Part shown: one piece after another, positions 19,919 to 28,316 of the stretch
Position numbering within the stretch: the stretch's first letter is position 1
Layout of the letters: the number at the start of each line of letters is the position of its first letter
Position numbers and translations under genes: made by a program
Notes under the pieces: generated by a model
The model's database searches: none
Seen by the model: the letters and a program-made list of their open reading frames with translations, nothing else
What the model was told of the DNA's origin: nothing
Source: Dasania sp. GY-MA-18
Lineage (GTDB): Bacteria > Pseudomonadota > Gammaproteobacteria > Pseudomonadales > Dasaniaceae
Assembly: GCF_024734385.1 (NCBI RefSeq)
Contig: NZ_JANHAP010000002.1
Location: 248,001 to 312,000 of the forward strand
DNA: 64,000 nucleotides
Direction: 5' to 3'

Positions 19919-21301
19919 TTAGCGATAGGCGGTTTGTTGCCATTTGCCGGGGTTAATAATTAGCTGGTCAGGCGTTTCAAATTTAAGCGTTAACGGGTAG
20001 CGACCAGGTACCATGAATTCATTTTTCGATACAGGTATCAATTCAGTTGCACTTGTCCGTCCAATAGCAAATACATCACGTATGCCAGTGGCTAGTGCGT
20101 ATAGTTTATTGCGCTTATTAGTTATCTCAACTTGGGCAAACTCACTAAAGGTATATTTTCCGGTTAGTTTGTTTAGATATTGTTTGTTTAATTGTAAATT
20201 GCTCTTAGGTATGGCTGCTTTGGGTTGCTCGGGTATTGAGGATAGTATCGCATCCCACATTACTTCAGATGCGACAGTTCCTAAAACGGCAGAGGACATA
20301 GTGTTTTCTTCTAGCTCGGCTGTGGACACTGCATACAGTACATCGCCGTCAAATATAGTCGTAAAAGGCTGTATGCCTCTGGCCATTGATGTATGAACTT
20401 GAGTGGCCAAACGTTTTAACTCAGCTTGTGAGAGTTTCTGATTGGTTACTATTAAGCTAATGGTTGTGTTTTTGCTGCTAGCTTGCTGCTGTTTTTGCTC
20501 ATCCCAGTTGTCTAAATTATCAGGGTATTTGGCTAAAACCTCTGCCATTGCAGCGTTTTGAGGCCAGTTCTCACCTGGGTAACAAGCCGCCATCTTGCCC
20601 TTACGATCTACTATAGCGCCTAGCGAATTCACTACGGTAAAGGCAGCAATTTTAATATCGCCAATTTCTCTATAGGCACCACCCTGGCCCGAATAGGCAT
20701 TACAGCCAAACAGGCCTCCAGAGATAGCAGAGCGACCTGCTCCATGAGGCCCCAATGGGAATATACCTGTTTTCGCTGCTCGGTATGTTGACTGAGCAAG
20801 ACGCTTGTCAGGGTATATTTCATTGAGCCTACGGGCTCCAAAGTCAAATATAATCGAACCAACAGACATAGCTATATTGGGCGTCAGGGAAAATGCATCA
20901 CCATCACGTAAGCCGTCATCTTTAAGGGCTGTGGCTACCGCAGTTGTGGCCTCTAGCCCATACCAGGATCCACCAGCAAAAACGACCGTGTCAAGTTCAG
21001 CCATATCATAGCCTAAGTCCATATAGGGGGCATTAACGGTACCAGGGCCGCCACCACGTACATCAACAGCAACATTTACTTTGCGTTCAAAATGAAAAAC
21101 AGTCACGCCTGTAGGCCCCTCTTCATAGCTGCCGGTACCAACCTTAAGAATGGGCCAATCATAACTGAGGTTTCTTTCACTTTTTTGGTTAATACGCGGA
21201 TATAAAGCATCTTGTTTAGTTGATTCGGCCCAACTGGCCGAAGAAATAAGTGTTGTAATTAAAAGAGTGAAAGGGAGCTTATGTTTTTTTATGGGATTCA
21301 T
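19919..21301 (-). CDS. Secreted P1-family (S58) amidase/peptidase, NylC/DmpA-like
   Basis: A 460-residue member of peptidase family S58, self-processing N-terminal nucleophile hydrolases that include DmpA, BapA (beta-aminopeptidases) and NylC (nylon-oligomer hydrolase). Seen: signal peptide (1-25, ISSASWA), glycine-rich VRGGGPGTVN, FAGGSWYGLEA, PHGAGRSAISGG, and the likely autocleavage site Asn278-Thr279 in SKNTTISLIVTN, which resembles the Asn-Thr site of NylC rather than the Gly-Ser of DmpA. About 90 C-terminal residues (from LTGKYTFSEFAQVEI) look like the small beta domain often found on serine hydrolases (DUF3471-like). It overlaps the PepSY gene by 4 bp (ATGA), so they are translationally coupled. 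Confidence 0.85.
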   Translation of the reverse strand: MNPIKKHKLPFTLLITTLISSASWAESTKQDALYPRINQKSERNLSYDWPILKVGTGSYEEGPTGVTVFHFERKVNVAVDVRGGGPGTVNAPYMDLGYDMAELDTVVFAGGSWYGLEATTAVATALKDDGLRDGDAFSLTPNIAMSVGSIIFDFGARRLNEIYPDKRLAQSTYRAAKTGIFPLGPHGAGRSAISGGLFGCNAYSGQGGAYREIGDIKIAAFTVVNSLGAIVDRKGKMAACYPGENWPQNAAMAEVLAKYPDNLDNWDEQKQQQASSKNTTISLIVTNQKLSQAELKRLATQVHTSMARGIQPFTTIFDGDVLYAVSTAELEENTMSSAVLGTVASEVMWDAILSSIPEQPKAAIPKSNLQLNKQYLNKLTGKYTFSEFAQVEITNKRNKLYALATGIRDVFAIGRTSATELIPVSKNEFMVPGRYPLTLKFETPDQLIINPGKWQQTAYR

Positions 21302-22431
21302 GTCTTAGCCTTGTGTGTATTAATTGCTTGTTTTTGCCAAACGGCCTTGTTCATCACTTTGATAATTACCATAATTGACAGGCCGGTAGTGATAAGACCA
21401 ACAATGAAAATAAATAGCTGGCTAATAAAACCATGGCTTCTACCACTGTGTAAGGGGAGTTGAGCGTAGTAGAATAAATCACCTGCAGAGCCAGCAGTAG
21501 GCGTTTTTTCGCCAACTACTGCGCCGTTTTCTGCGCTTAGGTAAAGCCAATTGTTACCCATGCCCGCAGGGTCACGTAAGCCAAATGCCATGCCATAAAA
21601 ATTATAACTGTGGCTATAAAACAGCTCACCTATAGGCTGAGTCCAGCCTCGTTGTTGGCCTAACTGAGTAGCCATTTGATAGGCATCCTGATAGCTGAGT
21701 TTACGCTTGCCATAATCCGCAATTGTATGCTCACCGTATTGTTCATAAATACTGGCGGCGACAGGGGAAAACAGCGAGACCACAGGCTTAAATAGCTGTT
21801 GTGAAAAGTTCATAGCAATACTACTAACAGCAACAGGCAACATTAATATGGCTAGTAAGACGGTCGTTGGTAAGGATAGACCGATACTGGGCAGCCCTTT
21901 TTTATTTATAATTGCACTGTACAGCATAGTTAAACACGCCAAAGTCCAGGCGCAGGCGACTATCCCCATTATTGAAAACCCTATATTGCCTGGCAGGGTT
22001 AATGAGTGGTGCAATTCATAAAGGTAGTTCAGTAGGTTTTCAGCTTCAAAACAGCATTTTCCCCACATACGGGCGCCGATAATTTCACCACTTACCGGGT
22101 CCATATAAAAGTAATTGTTTTCAAGTTGGGCATATTGCTGGTTTTTTTCATCCCAGCTGGGTGAAACGGCCAGCATGCTACTTCTACCGGTAGCTGCTGG
22201 CGCCTGCTGGTACCATACTTCTGCTCCAGGCACTGTACTTTCTAAGCGGTCAATCAACTCGGTGGCAGGAAGTAAAGGGCCAGAGGTATTTGTTTGATAA
22301 AAATCCGGGTTTAGCCATTCATCAATTTCATAATAAAATGCTTGTATGCTGCCGGTAAAAGCTGCAATCGCTAGTAAAAAAGCCATTATTGCAGTGCATA
22401 ATAAAAAAAATCTGCGAATTAAAATAATCAT
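21298..22431 (-). CDS. PepSY-domain inner-membrane protein 1, degenerate paralogue
   Basis: A 377-residue membrane protein related to PepSY_TM (iron-regulated/reductase-like) proteins. TM helices are seen near 8-32, 150-172, 186-207 and 340-362, with periplasmic PepSY-like parts between. It shares RMWGxCCFE (here Cys126-Cys127) and WLNP with the paralogue at 25428. It lacks that protein's TM1 His (Phe9 here) and the segment carrying its second membrane His, so a haem-binding reductase role is doubtful. It is first in an operon with the S58 peptidase and may help its export, folding or inhibition, as PepSY domains can; this is inference. Confidence 0.75.
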   Translation of the reverse strand: MIILIRRFFLLCTAIMAFLLAIAAFTGSIQAFYYEIDEWLNPDFYQTNTSGPLLPATELIDRLESTVPGAEVWYQQAPAATGRSSMLAVSPSWDEKNQQYAQLENNYFYMDPVSGEIIGARMWGKCCFEAENLLNYLYELHHSLTLPGNIGFSIMGIVACAWTLACLTMLYSAIINKKGLPSIGLSLPTTVLLAILMLPVAVSSIAMNFSQQLFKPVVSLFSPVAASIYEQYGEHTIADYGKRKLSYQDAYQMATQLGQQRGWTQPIGELFYSHSYNFYGMAFGLRDPAGMGNNWLYLSAENGAVVGEKTPTAGSAGDLFYYAQLPLHSGRSHGFISQLFIFIVGLITTGLSIMVIIKVMNKAVWQKQAINTHKAKT

Positions 22432-22529
22432 ACTGTTAGTCCTACCATTTGCAGAGTGGACAGCTATTGGAAGTCACTCAGTGAACACATAAACTGTCAA
22501 CAGTATACGGCTAGGCCTAAGCTATTTCA

Positions 22530-22567
22530 GTTGCTAATTTGTCACCAAACTACACTAATTTAGCAAC
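22530..22567. promoter_or_regulatory. 38-bp inverted-repeat element, site 1
   Basis: GTTGCTAA at 22530 and TTAGCAAC at 22560 form a perfect 8-bp inverted repeat spanning 38 bp. The left arm continues TTTGTCACC. It lies 98 bp upstream of the PepSY/S58 operon in a divergent intergenic region that also holds site 2. The same 38-bp layout recurs at 17136, 22748 and 33748. Confidence 0.65.
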
Positions 22568-22747
22568 TGTTATTAGTGGTAAATTAAGTATGTTGTTTAG
22601 TGCACGTTTAAAGTATTTACCCTTCATTTCATGGCAAATCCACTAACAACTAATTGCATTATGGAAAAGGATTTACTGCTGTTTATAGTTGCTTTATTTT
22701 AAGGTGTTTTCTTCCCCTATATATCCATGGTCACCCTTATTTGGGCT

Positions 22748-22785
22748 GTTGCTAATTTATCACCGCGTCTAGAGCAATTGGCAAC
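22748..22785 (+). promoter_or_regulatory. 38-bp inverted-repeat element, site 2
   Basis: It matches site 1 at 16 of the first 17 bases (GTTGCTAATTTATCACC) and at the right arm (TTGGCAAC against TTAGCAAC), with exactly the same 38-bp span. It ends 63 bp before the preferred GTG start at 22849, serving the secreted-protein/porin/PepSY operon. Confidence 0.65.
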
Positions 22786-22848
22786 TTCATGATTATTTCG
22801 ATTTGCTTATACTTATTCCTAACCATAGCGATAACCAGAGGAACTAGG

Positions 22849-23283
22849 GTGGGCAAGCGAGGAATAGTTTATAAGTGTTTATTTAGATTGCAGAAATCAA
22901 GCTTTATCGCGTTTTACACCATTTTTTTTAGTTTGCTGTCGCTGAATATTAAAGCCGCCGACAGTAACAATTACCCTGTCATTGCTGGTGCATGGGGTGA
23001 TGGGCAAGGTGGCGTTATTGTTGTGCAGGCTAATGGCCGATTTATGGATGTTGATGGAAAAGATGACTACTCAGTATATCGTAGCAGCTGTTTGTTATCG
23101 GCTGATTGGAAGAAAGCCCAATGTCATGGTCAAGGTGTGCAATATAAAACAGGCAAACGTTTTTTACTCGTTAGTCAGTGGCAGCTTGAAAAGGGAAAGA
23201 TTAGTGAGCACTGGGAGGCATATTTTGGCGATAAAAACTTACAAGGGCAGTTGCTGTTTAGGCCTTTGAACAACTCGTTCTAA
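22849..23283 (+). CDS. Small secreted protein of unknown function
   Basis: No family recognised. I prefer the GTG at 22849 (144 residues) to the ATG at 22789, because AGAGGA sits 6 nt before it and the upstream ATG would overlap the regulatory element's edge. A signal peptide follows (KSSFIAFYTIFFSLLSLNIKAAD, cleaved near residue 38). The mature part is about 105 residues, starting with a GAWGDGQGGVIVVQANG strand pair, with two Cys (SSCLL, AQCHG) that may form a disulfide; probably a small beta-sandwich or lipocalin-like fold. It is first in the operon with the porin, an outer-membrane protein and PepSY protein 2. Confidence 0.65.
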   Translation: MGKRGIVYKCLFRLQKSSFIAFYTIFFSLLSLNIKAADSNNYPVIAGAWGDGQGGVIVVQANGRFMDVDGKDDYSVYRSSCLLSADWKKAQCHGQGVQYKTGKRFLLVSQWQLEKGKISEHWEAYFGDKNLQGQLLFRPLNNSF

Positions 23284-23322
23284 TAAACATCAATACTTTA
23301 ATTTATATTATTTATCAACGTA

Positions 23323-24684
23323 ATGAATACCACAATATTTATGGAAATTATGAAAAAACTAAACTGTATTAACAGTGGCTTATTAGTAATAGCCATTACT
23401 ATGACTTCAGTAGCAGCAGTGCAAGCTGATGATCTAAAAACCATACGTGATGCTATCGCTGTACAGGAACAACAGCTGTATTCCTTAAAACTCAGACTAG
23501 AGCGGCTTGAGGCTAGCAAAAGTGGTCAAGATGAACGTATAGAAGAGGTGATAATCCCAGCCGCAAACAATTCAGCGGTAAGTTGGAGCAACCCATCACC
23601 GAAGTTCAGTAGTAAAGATAAAGGTTTCAGCTTTAAATCACGGGGTAAACTGCAAGCTGATGCTATGTTTGCTAGCGAAGATTACGGTAGTGGTAGTGAA
23701 ATACGGCGTGTTCGTCTTGGTGCGCAAGGTGATATAGATGAAAGTATAGACTACGTAGCAGAAATAGATTTTAGTAATAAAAAAGTGGGCTTTGAGGATA
23801 TCTTTATCCGCTATCGATTAAGTAATGCTACAACAGTTCGCATAGGGCATCATGAGGCTTCAGTTTCACTGGATGATGAAACCAGTGATTCCAATCACAG
23901 TTTTCTAGAGCGTTCCCTACATAATGCTTTAAGTTTAGGTCGGTCAGTGGGTGTGGGCTTTGAAACACAGGGTGAGTGGTGGTCTTTGAATACAGGTTTA
24001 TTTGGCAAGCCTGAAGCCGATAATAATCCTGGCCACAATGAAGGTTGGCGATTTGCATCACGTTTATTAGTGACGCCTGTTAAAAATGAACAGCAAACAC
24101 TACATATGGGTTTTGCCGGGTACTATGTCGAACTTGATGATGAGACGGATTATCGTTTAAGTAGCCAGCCTGAAAACCATCAGTTAGCAGCACTGTTTGA
24201 TACTGGTAGTCATAGCGCTAGCGATATCCGTTATGCCGGTATAGAAACAGCCTATCAGTATAATAATGTGTTACTTCAGGCCGAGTTAGGTCAACAAACT
24301 GTAGATTATATGAGCTTGTCCGATGCTAGTTTTGTTAGTGGATATGTGCAAGCTGCATGGGTTATTACCGGGGAGCAGCGCAGTTATCAACGTGGGCGAG
24401 GTAGCTTTGGCGGTATCAAACCTTCCAATGGTCTCGAGTCTGGTGGTTTAGGGGCTTTAGAAATGGCTGTTCGCAGCAGTTATATGGACTTGGTTGATGG
24501 CGATGTTTATGGTGGTAAGGGGCATGTGTATTCATTAGGTCTTAACTGGTATCCACGCAACCATCTTCGTGTATCAGCAAATTTAATTCATTTTGATGTT
24601 ACTGAAAGTCTTGAGGCCCAGCCTCAGGGCGCTAGCAACCATCGTGGTAATTCGTTGGTATTACGTAGTCAGTTAAGCTGGTAA
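23323..24684 (+). CDS. Outer-membrane porin, OprO/OprP-like
   Basis: A 453-residue protein with a signal peptide (ending AVQADD), a short coiled coil (about 37-67: AVQEQQLYSLKLRLERLEASK) that may trimerise or contact peptidoglycan, then a beta-barrel typical of phosphate-selective porin O/P family proteins (SFKSRGKLQADAMF, RRVRLGAQGDIDESIDYVAE, RSVGVGFETQG), ending in LSW. Despite the family name, such porins pass varied anions or small solutes. Start choice is uncertain: ATGs at 23323, 23341 and 23350 all precede the signal peptide, and 23350 gives the tidiest one. It lies in an operon 5 bp before the next gene. Confidence 0.82.
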   Translation: MNTTIFMEIMKKLNCINSGLLVIAITMTSVAAVQADDLKTIRDAIAVQEQQLYSLKLRLERLEASKSGQDERIEEVIIPAANNSAVSWSNPSPKFSSKDKGFSFKSRGKLQADAMFASEDYGSGSEIRRVRLGAQGDIDESIDYVAEIDFSNKKVGFEDIFIRYRLSNATTVRIGHHEASVSLDDETSDSNHSFLERSLHNALSLGRSVGVGFETQGEWWSLNTGLFGKPEADNNPGHNEGWRFASRLLVTPVKNEQQTLHMGFAGYYVELDDETDYRLSSQPENHQLAALFDTGSHSASDIRYAGIETAYQYNNVLLQAELGQQTVDYMSLSDASFVSGYVQAAWVITGEQRSYQRGRGSFGGIKPSNGLESGGLGALEMAVRSSYMDLVDGDVYGGKGHVYSLGLNWYPRNHLRVSANLIHFDVTESLEAQPQGASNHRGNSLVLRSQLSW

Positions 24685-24689
24685 TAATA

Positions 24690-25406
24690 ATGGATTTTAA
24701 AGACTGGAATATAGTACATCGTTCATTGCTGTTGGTATTTATTTATGCAGTTTCATCCAACGTAGTTGCGTCAGCTGTAGATGATTATCACTTTGAAGGT
24801 AGTATAGCTAAGCACAGCCGTTATGTTGCCGAAGGGCGCGATAATATTAACGGTAAAGATCTATATTCATTAGAGGCATTTGCATATTGGCAATCATTTG
24901 CCGCCACTTTGTGGTATGGCCATGGTGTCGATGATCCATACAAAGAGCTAAAAGTGGGGCTTGAGTATGGCTTTGATTGGGGCGATACAGAATTTACAGT
25001 GGCTTATACAAGGCTGACATTTTTAGATAGCAATGAAAATGATAATGAGTTTTCATTGGCTATAGTTTTTCAAGATGTTTTTTCTGTAGTGCCATCAGTA
25101 GATTATGTTTATGCGACAGAAGCTTCGGGGGGCTTTCTAGAGCTAAGCTTAAGCTCTTTGTTCGAATTTAAAGAACAGGGGGTAAGCATAGAACCCTATA
25201 TAACCGAAGGCTTTGACTTGGGTTTTGCAACTAAAAAGCATGACGGCCCTAATCACTTACAGCTAGGGGTAGATGTTAGTTATCACTTATCTCCTAGCAC
25301 GGCAATAATTGCCAATATTAACAAAAGCTGGAGTCAAAAAGATATTCATCGTGAAGGTTTGGGTGATCAATTCTGGCTTAGTCTTGGTTTTTCTATAGCT
25401 TTATAA
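24690..25406 (+). CDS. Putative outer-membrane beta-barrel protein
   Basis: A 238-residue protein with a signal peptide (LLLVFIYAVSSNVVAS) and alternating hydrophobic/polar strands with many aromatic residues, such as FAATLWYGHG, LKVGLEYGFDWGD and FTVAYTRLTF, ending LSLGFSIAL. This fits a small 8- to 12-stranded barrel of the kind annotated as TorF-type putative porins, but no specific family can be claimed. It sits 5 bp after the porin and 21 bp before PepSY protein 2, so all belong to one operon. It may form part of the same uptake route. Confidence 0.65.
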   Translation: MDFKDWNIVHRSLLLVFIYAVSSNVVASAVDDYHFEGSIAKHSRYVAEGRDNINGKDLYSLEAFAYWQSFAATLWYGHGVDDPYKELKVGLEYGFDWGDTEFTVAYTRLTFLDSNENDNEFSLAIVFQDVFSVVPSVDYVYATEASGGFLELSLSSLFEFKEQGVSIEPYITEGFDLGFATKKHDGPNHLQLGVDVSYHLSPSTAIIANINKSWSQKDIHREGLGDQFWLSLGFSIAL

Positions 25407-25427
25407 TTACAATTTTATGGTGGTTTC

Positions 25428-26570
25428 ATGCGTGCTAAGGTAGTATCTTTTCATCGATATTTGGGCTTAATACTAGCTGCTTTCCTAATATGTTCAGGCC
25501 TTACTGGTAGTGTTATTGCCTTTAAAGATCAGATTGAGATTTGGTTGAACCCAGAGCTTTTTATCATTGATGAGATTGGCAAGGCTAGCTTACCAGCATC
25601 AGAATTGGTTGCTAAGCTAGAGGCTAGCGACCCTCATATTTTGGTCAATTATCTGCCAATTACCTCTGAGGCTGAACATGCACTTATTGCCTATATTGAG
25701 CCAAAAATAAACCCTGCAACCAATCGTCCCTACGAGCTGGATTATGATGAGGTTTTCTTCAATCCAGCAACAGGGGACGTGACTGGTAGGCGTATGTGGG
25801 GTGAGTGTTGTTTTGAGTCGCAAAATATAATTCCGTTTATCTATAAACTACATAACCGTTTACTAATGGAGAAACCTTGGGGTAGTCGAATCTTGGGAAT
25901 AGTCGGGTTGTTGTGGATATTGATGTCGGTAATGGGCATTTATCTAACTTTTCCGCGGGGTGGTAAGTTCTTTAATGTTTGGAAAAAATCCTGGCTAGTA
26001 CAGTGGCGACACCCTTGGCGGATAAAATTTCTGCAATTACATAAAAGTATAGGGCTATGGTGCTGGGTGTTTATGCTATGTGCTGCAGTTAGTGGTGTAT
26101 CAATGAATTTGTCTAGTGAAGTATTTGACCCTGTGGTCACATCTCTTTCCCCCTATACAGATAAAGTCAAAGCGGATGAGTCAGATTTAACCTTTCAGGC
26201 TGTTGATTATTCTGCAGCCTTAATGGCGGCAAGAAAATATGCCGAAAATAATAATCTGCCAGCTATACCTAAGAAAATAAGTTATTCATCATCTAATAAT
26301 AGCTACCGTGTTAGCCTGGGTTGTGATTGCGATACCGGATTGGGCCCCAATACTATTTATGTAGGCGCAGGTAGTGGGCGTGTGCTTGGTGTTGATAATC
26401 CAAGCGCTGGCAGTGCTGGAGACTTTCTAGCTGCATTAAGGCTGCCTTTACACAGTGGTGAGGTGGCTGGCCCCATGGGGAGTTTTCTGGTTTCATTAAC
26501 CGGTTTGATGACAGCTCTTTTAGCCATATTTGGTGTTAGTTTATGGATAAGAAGGCGGGTTTTAACTTAG
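25428..26570 (+). CDS. PepSY-domain inner-membrane protein 2
   Basis: A 380-residue PepSY_TM family protein, related to membrane proteins often paired with TonB receptors and thought to move electrons for ferric reduction. TM helices are near 12-33, 152-173, 207-226 and 350-373. The family His residues are present: His9 in TM1 (FHRYLGL) and His205 before TM3 (LHKSIGLW). Cys127-Cys128 lie in RMWGECCFE, shared with PepSY protein 1, and a further CDCD motif lies near residue 302. A GGTGG box precedes the ATG. Last gene of the operon. The substrate is unknown. Confidence 0.82.
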   Translation: MRAKVVSFHRYLGLILAAFLICSGLTGSVIAFKDQIEIWLNPELFIIDEIGKASLPASELVAKLEASDPHILVNYLPITSEAEHALIAYIEPKINPATNRPYELDYDEVFFNPATGDVTGRRMWGECCFESQNIIPFIYKLHNRLLMEKPWGSRILGIVGLLWILMSVMGIYLTFPRGGKFFNVWKKSWLVQWRHPWRIKFLQLHKSIGLWCWVFMLCAAVSGVSMNLSSEVFDPVVTSLSPYTDKVKADESDLTFQAVDYSAALMAARKYAENNNLPAIPKKISYSSSNNSYRVSLGCDCDTGLGPNTIYVGAGSGRVLGVDNPSAGSAGDFLAALRLPLHSGEVAGPMGSFLVSLTGLMTALLAIFGVSLWIRRRVLT

Positions 26571-27200
26571 TAAGCTGTTGTCATTCTTCTATGTAACATA
26601 CTTTTCTTCACGCCTAGTTCAAGGATGAGCTGATAGTTATAGTCACAGTTATAAGCTATTAGGTAGTCTTTTTAGTGCTGAAGTGATAATAACTACGTAT
26701 ATAATTTACCTCCTAATCATTACGGATATTCTGATTATATTGTTGGCTTGATATCATTTGGTGTTTGTTAAACACGTATCCCAGACTGCCTTTAACAATT
26801 TATAAACTTTCTGTCTATAATCATTTTCAAAGCGGTTTATTGCAAAGGTATTTGCAATCAATTGTTAGTCTGAATTATTGCTTATACAGTGTTAAAAATA
26901 ATTGCCTGTTCGAAATATAATCTGGTTAGTGTTTCTTAATTTTCTGTTTATAATCGTAAAACAGTACGATACATTGTTATCTATAAGCGTAATAGATAAA
27001 TGTTAGTGCTATTTATTAAGGTAATAATTATCAGCTAGCCGTTAAGTGCTAATTTTTTCTGAAAGGAAGCTCTAAATTAAAAGAGATGGTGTGCAAAGTG
27101 ATTTTGATGTGGTGCTAGGATAGACCTAGCACTAGGCTGCTGAGAAATATTCAATAACGAGCTCATGAGTTCAACAGCCTAGTGAATTAATAGTATAGGG
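26571..27200. other. AT-rich intergenic region between convergent units
   Basis: About 630 bases, strongly AT-rich, with no recognisable gene. Near its right end are CCTAG-CA-CTAGG (27125-27136) and a 10-bp inverted repeat CACTAGGCTG (27130-27139) / CAGCCTAGTG (27175-27184), which could end transcription of surE from the minus strand, although there is no T-run. No mobile element was recognised. Confidence 0.45.
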
Positions 27201-28028
27201 CTATTTAATATCCCAATTAATCATCATCTGCTTTAATGCTTGACGATCGGTCCAGTCAATATTGATAGGGGTAACGGCAATATAGCCCTCACTGTAAACA
27301 GTCATATCACTGTACTTCATTTGTGCATTGGGGTAGGAGAACACAGGTTTATAAGCGCTGTCGACAATTTCAAAATTATCGACACTGACATTAACGCCAT
27401 CCATTGGAGCTATACGCATACCCTTAGCATTTTCTGGCACGTTGACGTTTAAAACAGTACCTTTAGGTAAACCGTTCCGCTGTATCTGTTTAACTAGGCT
27501 CTTAATCGCTTCGGTAGTAGCTGCAAATTGGTTATTGCTAGCAGCTCTTTTTTCTATAGAGACGGCGATGGCTGGTATGCCATAGTAGGGGCCTTCCATA
27601 GCAGCGCCAACGGTACCCGATAAATGTGAAAGCGAACCTAAATTTTCGCCATGGTTTACACCTGAAATTATTAAGTCTATGGGCTGGTTAATCTCGCGTT
27701 GTTGTATAATGCCAAATCTGGCTGCGTCGGCGGGTAATGCGTGTACAGCATAAGCTTTTACTTTACTAGGCAAAGCTATTTCTTCGACTTTAATAGGGTT
27801 TTCCCAAAGCAGGGTGGCATGGCCTTTACCACCCCATTTTTTTACAGGCGCAGCTACAATAATCTCGTAATCGGTTTTTAACGCATCGATAAGCGCATGT
27901 AAGCCGGCAGCATGAATACCATCATCGTTGGTGAGTAATATTCGATATTTTTGATTATCAGCCATGCCCGGCGTCGCAGTGAACAGCAAGGCGATTATTA
28001 TAAATTGGTATTTGATTCGTTTTAGCAT
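27201..28028 (-). CDS. surE: Exported 5'/3'-nucleotidase SurE-like protein
   Basis: SurE-family metal-dependent phosphatase. Key residues are seen: ILLTNDDGIHAAG with the Asp-Asp metal pair, the SGVNHGENLG loop and LSGTVGAAMEG. The frame is open from 28133, but the Met at 28028 starts a clear signal peptide (MLKRIKYQFIIIALLFTATPGMA), giving about 275 residues. Ordinary SurE is cytoplasmic and lies beside pcm/rpoS; this copy is exported and sits in an accessory block, so it more likely salvages phosphate from nucleotides in the periplasm. Single-gene unit, divergent from the dehydrogenase. Confidence 0.88.
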   Translation of the reverse strand: MLKRIKYQFIIIALLFTATPGMADNQKYRILLTNDDGIHAAGLHALIDALKTDYEIIVAAPVKKWGGKGHATLLWENPIKVEEIALPSKVKAYAVHALPADAARFGIIQQREINQPIDLIISGVNHGENLGSLSHLSGTVGAAMEGPYYGIPAIAVSIEKRAASNNQFAATTEAIKSLVKQIQRNGLPKGTVLNVNVPENAKGMRIAPMDGVNVSVDNFEIVDSAYKPVFSYPNAQMKYSDMTVYSEGYIAVTPINIDWTDRQALKQMMINWDIK

Positions 28029-28169
28029 ATGTATATACATCCCATAATAAGAAGGTTGGTGTACCGTTACTATAAAGGCAATCCTATATTTACAGAGGTG
28101 CATAAATGCTTGTTGTTGGTGTTCAATCCACACCGCTACTGATAGTTATACCAATCTAAGCACTGTGTC

Positions 28170-28179
28170 GTGTTAACAC
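28170..28179. promoter_or_regulatory. Palindrome GTGTTAACAC upstream of the aldehyde dehydrogenase
   Basis: A perfect 10-bp palindrome 137 bp before the preferred dehydrogenase start and 141 bp upstream of surE. It could be an operator. It overlaps the GTG at 28170, which argues against that codon being the start. Confidence 0.3.
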
Positions 28180-28316
28180 CACGCATGTTGGTTTTTGCAC
28201 CGCACTGTCTAAGTTCAATAATCTATAATTACACAGGTTTTATACGGCAAAGGCTTGGTTTTGGCCTGCTTTATATATTTTATGTTGGTTTTTCAGTAAC
28301 TATAGTGTGGTATCCC

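Noticed and set aside
22789-22848. Upstream ATG as start of the small secreted protein
   Set aside because: The GTG at 22849 has AGAGGA at good spacing and gives a cleaner signal peptide; the ATG begins just 3 bp after the regulatory element.
28170-28316. 49-residue N-terminal extension of the aldehyde dehydrogenase
   Set aside because: The GTG lies in a palindrome and the extension is not seen in the family; the ATG at 28317 gives normal length.
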